A stretch of DNA of 55,371 bases from Comamonas sp. SCN 65-56 (GTDB lineage: Bacteria > Pseudomonadota > Gammaproteobacteria > Burkholderiales > Burkholderiaceae_C). Location of the stretch: assembly GCF_001724135.1 (NCBI RefSeq), contig NZ_MEDS01000020.1, forward strand, positions 1 to 55,371. Direction: 5' to 3'. Below are positions 52,200 through 55,371 of the stretch, piece by piece (position 1 is the first letter of the stretch; the number at the start of each line of letters is the position of its first letter). Position numbers and translations under genes: made by a program. The notes under the pieces were generated by a model. The model did no database searches. It worked only from the letters and a program-made list of their open reading frames with translations, and was not told the DNA's origin.

Positions 52200-53204
52200 C
52201 TAATCTCCCAGGATGCGCGACATCCACGCCCGGCGTGTTTCGATCATGCCACGGGACAAAGCGGTATGGGGTGCGAAGATGTCGAACGCGTGAAAACCGC
52301 CGGGCCACACATGAAGCTCGGCCTGACCACCAGCGTTCCAGAGAGCGTCTGCATACGCGACTGTCTCATCTCGAAAGATTTCTGCACTACCAACATCAAG
52401 AAACGCGGGTGGCAGGTCATGCAAATCGGTCGCACGTGCAGGCGCGGCGTATGGCGAAACATCTGGACCGCCTCGCGCTTCGCCAAGGAGTGCCGTCCAG
52501 CCAGTCTCGTTGCTTACACGATCCCATACGCCCATCCCGTCAAACTGGAGGGTGGACTTTGTTAATCCTCGATCATCTAGCATCGGGTAGTCTAGTAACT
52601 GACCGCAAAGTCGAGGTCCGTCACGATCTCGCGCAGCAAGGGCTGCACCAGCGGCCAACCCGCCGCCGGCGCTGGCTCCCGCAATCATCAGTCGGTCGCT
52701 CCGCACACCTAGAGATTCCGCGTGGGATGCCATCCACTCCAGTGCCGCATACACATCTTCTCGTGGATAAGGATCACTATGCTCTGGAGCGAGTCGATAC
52801 TCAATCGATACAAGAATGACTCCTAGCAGCTCTACAAAGTCAATCATTCGATCCAGCCCGCTGAATCGATCGCCAAACATAAGCCCCCCGGAATGCACAA
52901 ATAGAAGGCCAGGACGCCGTCCGGAAGCCCTCTTATGGCGAAAGACTGACGCCGTCAGACCGTACCCCCCATACCCGTCAAATACTCGATCCTCGTACTG
53001 GATGGGGCGGTCCGCAATCAGCGCGTCAGGAGGCAGACCTGCGTATGACAAGCGCATAAAGTCGATCAGGTCAGGAGTGATGGTCGGCGGAAACATACCC
53101 CCTACGACCGCCAAGCTCGCTCGAAGCTCCGGATCAAAAGCTGGTCGGTCGATGTGAGCCCGTCGGTCCAGACGCCGGATCATCACCATTGTGTGCTCGC
53201 TCAT
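52200..53204 (-). CDS. Alpha/beta hydrolase, HSL-type esterase
   Basis: A 334-residue esterase of the hormone-sensitive-lipase group. Motifs are VHSGGLMFG (oxyanion hole; HSGG in place of the usual HGGG), GASAGGG (nucleophile Ser), DVGSAEIFRDE (Asp) and GGFHAFD (His). The start is uncertain: the ATG at 53204 directly abuts an AGGAG, while one at 53189 also fits. The open frame continues upstream into transposon DNA, but that is not part of the gene. It heads the hydrolase-regulator-serine hydrolase trio. Confidence 0.85.
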   Translation of the reverse strand: MSEHTMVMIRRLDRRAHIDRPAFDPELRASLAVVGGMFPPTITPDLIDFMRLSYAGLPPDALIADRPIQYEDRVFDGYGGYGLTASVFRHKRASGRRPGLLFVHSGGLMFGDRFSGLDRMIDFVELLGVILVSIEYRLAPEHSDPYPREDVYAALEWMASHAESLGVRSDRLMIAGASAGGGLAAGAALAARDRDGPRLCGQLLDYPMLDDRGLTKSTLQFDGMGVWDRVSNETGWTALLGEARGGPDVSPYAAPARATDLHDLPPAFLDVGSAEIFRDETVAYADALWNAGGQAELHVWPGGFHAFDIFAPHTALSRGMIETRRAWMSRILGD

Positions 53205-53262
53205 CTCCTGTCCTCGAAGCTGGCTATATGAATCGCCTCGGCTTTCGAGGAGGCCGATTGGT

Positions 53263-54172
53263 TTAAGTTGACACTTCTGTCGAGGTGTCGCTGGCGGCGA
53301 GTTGCCTCCAGTAGTTTGCCTCAGCTTCTGCCGGAGGGATGCCCCCAATCGGCGTGAGCAGTCGGACGTGGTTGAACCAGTGTACTCATTGCAGGGTGGC
53401 CAGTTTCACGGATTCCCTGGTCTTCCAAGGTCCCCGGCGGTGAATCAACTCGGCCTTGTACAGAGATGGTCTCGGCCAGCGCGTTGTCATAGCTGTCTCC
53501 CCTGCTGCCCACCGAAGGTTGTATGCCCGTCTGGTCCAAGCGTTCGGTGTAGCGTATGGAAACGTACTGACTGCCCCTGTCGGAATGGTGCGTCAATGCA
53601 TGAGCCGCAGGCTGACGGTCGTACAAGGCCTGCTCCAGGGCATCGAGCACGAAGTCCGTTTGCATGCTGCGGCTGACCCGCCAGCCCACGATGCGCCGGG
53701 CGTACACGTCCACCACGAAGGCCACGTACAGCCAGCCCTGCCAGGTGGAGACGTAGGTGAAGTCCGACACCCACAGCTCGTTGGGGCGGCTGGCATGGAT
53801 GTGCCGGTTGACGTGGTCCAGCGGGCACCGCGCCGATGTGCCCGGCGTGGTGGTGCGCACCGTCTTGCCGCGGCGTGCCCCTTGCAAGCCCATGGCACGC
53901 ATCAGTCGCTCGACCGTGCAGCGCGCCACCGGGATGCCCTCGCGGCTCATCTGCAGCCAGACCTTGTCGGCCCCGTAGACCTGCCAGTTGGCGTGCCACA
54001 CGCGCTGGATGTCGGCCTTCAAGCCCTCGTCACGCTGGGCGCGTTGACTGCGCAGTTGCGGGTTGCGTTGTCGGGCTGCGTGGCGCCAATAACACGACGG
54101 GGCCATCTGCAGCACCCGGCAGATGGGCTCGACCCCGTAGTCATCACGGTGGCGGTCGATGTAGGCCTTCAC
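53263..54172 (-). pseudogene. IS3 transposase OrfB, frameshifted
   Basis: The N-terminal part reads [20 protein letters not shown], and the rve integrase core has ELWVSDFTYV (Asp), SDRGSQY (Asp) and SRGDSYDNALAE (Glu). After AETI a short deletion shifts the frame; the correct C-terminus LYKAELIHRRGPWKT ... LTPIGGIPPAEAEANYW is found in another frame, with a TGA in place of the Trp codon. Two lesions, so inactive. Expected length is about 290-300 residues. Confidence 0.85.
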
Positions 54173-54365
54173 GATTTGAGTCGGCGGTCGAGCTCCGCCT
54201 GCGCGAAAAATGGGCGTCTGCCGTGGTGGTGCCGGGGCGCTGGCCGCTGTCGACCTCGGCCTTCTTGACCCAGTCGTTCAAGGTCTGCGGCACGCAGCCA
54301 ATCTTGGGGGCAATCGATTCAATCGCTGCCCACAGCGACGGGTAGTCGGCTCGGTGCTCCTGCAC
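54169..54365 (-). pseudogene. IS3 transposase OrfA, internal deletion
   Basis: The N-terminus reads [21 protein letters not shown] and then [21 protein letters not shown], the HTH of IS3 OrfA. After TTTADA a deletion removes the leucine zipper segment, and [13 protein letters not shown] at the end is in another frame. Upstream it is cut off by the IS256 element. OrfB overlaps its stop (TCGTGA). Confidence 0.78.
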
Positions 54366-54369
54366 CGGG

Positions 54370-55371
54370 CGTGTCCGAATTTTTGTGTAAACGGGTCGGA
54401 CTTCAATTGACGGAGATGCGGTCTCCGAACTGAATGGTAAAGCGGGTCAGCGCGGCCTTCCAATCCCGGATGGGCATGGTCCACTTCTGGCTGATGTTGC
54501 GCAGCGCCAGGTAGAACAGCTTGGTCAGCGCCTCGTCGCTGGGGAACGAGCCCCGGTTCTTGGTCAGCTTCCTCAGGCTCATGTTCACCGACTCGATGGC
54601 ATTGGTGGTGTAGATGACCTTGCGGATTTCCGGCGGGTAGTCAAAGAACGGGGTCAAGCGGCTCCAGTTCCTGCGCCAGGACTGGCCGATGGGCAGGTAC
54701 TCGTCATCCCAGCGGGCCTCGAATTCACCGAGCATCAGCTCGGCCTCTTCGGCGGTGGTGGCCGTGTAGATGCGGCGCAGGTCGGCCGCCACCTCTTTGC
54801 GGCGCTTCCATGAGACGTAGTTCAGGCTGTGGCGCACCATGTGAACGATGCACAGTTGCACAACCGCCTGGGGGAAGACGGCCTCGATGGCGTCAGGAAA
54901 GCCCTTGAGCCCATCGACGTAGGCGATGAAGATGTCCTGCACGCCCCGGTTGCGCAACTCGGTGACCACCTGCAGCCAGAACTTGGCGCCCTCGGTCTGG
55001 GCCAGCCACAGGCCCAGCACCTCCTTGTCGCCCGTCATGGTGATGCCGATGGCCAGGTACACCGCCTTGACCCGCACCGCGCCCTCGCGCACCTTCACAT
55101 GGATGCAGTCCAGATAGACGATGGGATAAATCGGCTCCAGCGGTCGGGCCTGCCAGGCCTTGACCTCGTCGGCCACGGCATCTGTCACCGAGGAAATCAG
55201 GCTGGGTGAGACCTCGGTGCCGTACATCTCTTCGAGGTGGGCCTGTATCTCGCGCACCGTCATGCCACGGGCGTACAGCGAGATGATTTTGTCGTCGAAG
55301 CCGGCCCAGCGGGTCTGGTGCTTGGGGATGAGCTGAGGCTCGAAGCTGCCATGGCGGTCGCGTGGCACTTC
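54370..55371 (-). mobile_element. IS256-family insertion sequence (partial)
   Basis: Transposase gene plus a terminal sequence gtgtccgaatttttgtgtaa at 54371-54390, a likely end of the element. The break with IS3 orfA similarity happens at this point. The other end is outside the window. Confidence 0.7.
54403..55371 (-). CDS. IS256-family transposase, incomplete at the window edge
   Basis: At least 322 residues of an IS256-type (mutator-like) transposase. Family segments are [44 protein letters not shown] (first catalytic Asp), [17 protein letters not shown] (second Asp), [11 protein letters not shown], and [10 protein letters not shown] (catalytic Glu region). The reading frame is open to the edge, so the start is outside the window. 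The visible part is undamaged. The element's end, with gtgtccgaatttttgtgtaa, lies near 54370 inside the IS3 orfA. Confidence 0.92.
   Translation of the reverse strand, partial: EVPRDRHGSFEPQLIPKHQTRWAGFDDKIISLYARGMTVREIQAHLEEMYGTEVSPSLISSVTDAVADEVKAWQARPLEPIYPIVYLDCIHVKVREGAVRVKAVYLAIGITMTGDKEVLGLWLAQTEGAKFWLQVVTELRNRGVQDIFIAYVDGLKGFPDAIEAVFPQAVVQLCIVHMVRHSLNYVSWKRRKEVAADLRRIYTATTAEEAELMLGEFEARWDDEYLPIGQSWRRNWSRLTPFFDYPPEIRKVIYTTNAIESVNMSLRKLTKNRGSFPSDEALTKLFYLALRNISQKWTMPIRDWKAALTRFTIQFGDRISVN

Larger units (their letters stand above)
53263..54369 (-). mobile_element. IS3-family element, decayed and cut by IS256
   Basis: The interval contains both reading frames of an IS3-type element in order orfA-orfB, each with deletions. 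orfA is cut on its upstream side by an IS256-family element whose end lies at about 54370. The right end, near 53263, is marked by the orfB stop; I cannot fix the terminal repeats. Confidence 0.75.

Noticed and set aside
53219-53256. A second IS3 fragment upstream of the alpha/beta hydrolase (frame with ESRGDSY)
   Set aside because: Only seven residues match the rve motif SRGDSYDN; the flanks do not, so chance cannot be excluded.

Overview
The window is high-GC DNA (mostly well above 60% by eye) from a bacterial chromosome of the order Burkholderiales, most likely Comamonadaceae. The evidence is the yidC-yidD-rnpA-rpmH // dnaA-dnaN-gyrB arrangement that marks a replication origin, a minCDE operon, NUDIX and mnmA genes nearby, and several copies of a short hairpin repeat (core like GCGCTT-n7-AAGCGC-TGGAGCC) that I associate with Comamonadaceae. 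No tRNA, rRNA or CRISPR array was seen.

Layout. 1-53: edge of an IS5-like transposase. 0.1-2.0 kb: minCDE division-site genes. 2.1-5.9 kb: a DMT and an MFS transporter, then a cysteine-rich secreted orphan. 6.0-13.3 kb: a 5-oxoprolinase-type cluster (pxpA, a fused pxpB-pxpC and a biotin carboxylase fused to a biotin-carrier domain), divergent from a three-gene TRAP transporter; together they look like uptake and opening of a lactam or pyroglutamate-like compound. 13.3-18.1 kb: membrane and housekeeping genes and a frameshifted glutathione reductase. 18.2-22.7 kb: DUF3617, NnrS and a four-gene TolQ/ExbD-like envelope operon ending in a lipoprotein. 22.7-30.5 kb: DMT transporter, pyrF, a ParD antitoxin with a dead ParE, a D-amino-acid-oxidase-like enzyme, DUF924, a VPLPA-CTERM protein, mnmA and an M20 peptidase.

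30.5-39.7 kb is the most interesting part: a Wadjet type I plasmid-defence locus (jetA, jetB, jetC, jetD). It is interrupted twice. Between jetA and jetB sits an AAA ATPase plus DUF4276 (TOPRIM-like) pair of visibly lower GC. Between jetC and jetD sits a HigBA/RelE-type toxin-antitoxin pair with its own promoter and operator. jetC also carries an in-frame, AT-rich copy of the hairpin repeat in its coiled coil, and another copy sits just before jetD. The layout suggests a layered defence locus: an SMC-like condensin that recognises plasmids, an OLD/PARIS-like ATPase-nuclease pair, and an addiction module.

39.8-49.0 kb: DUF3592, NUDIX, then the origin block. 49.1-55.4 kb: an accessory segment with a truncated IS5 transposase, a lower-GC trio (serine beta-lactamase-like esterase, PucR/CdaR-type regulator, HSL-type alpha/beta hydrolase), a decayed IS3 element and an IS256-family transposase running off the right edge.

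All calls are from reading the translated sequence. No database search or structure prediction was run, so family names rest on recognised motifs and synteny.
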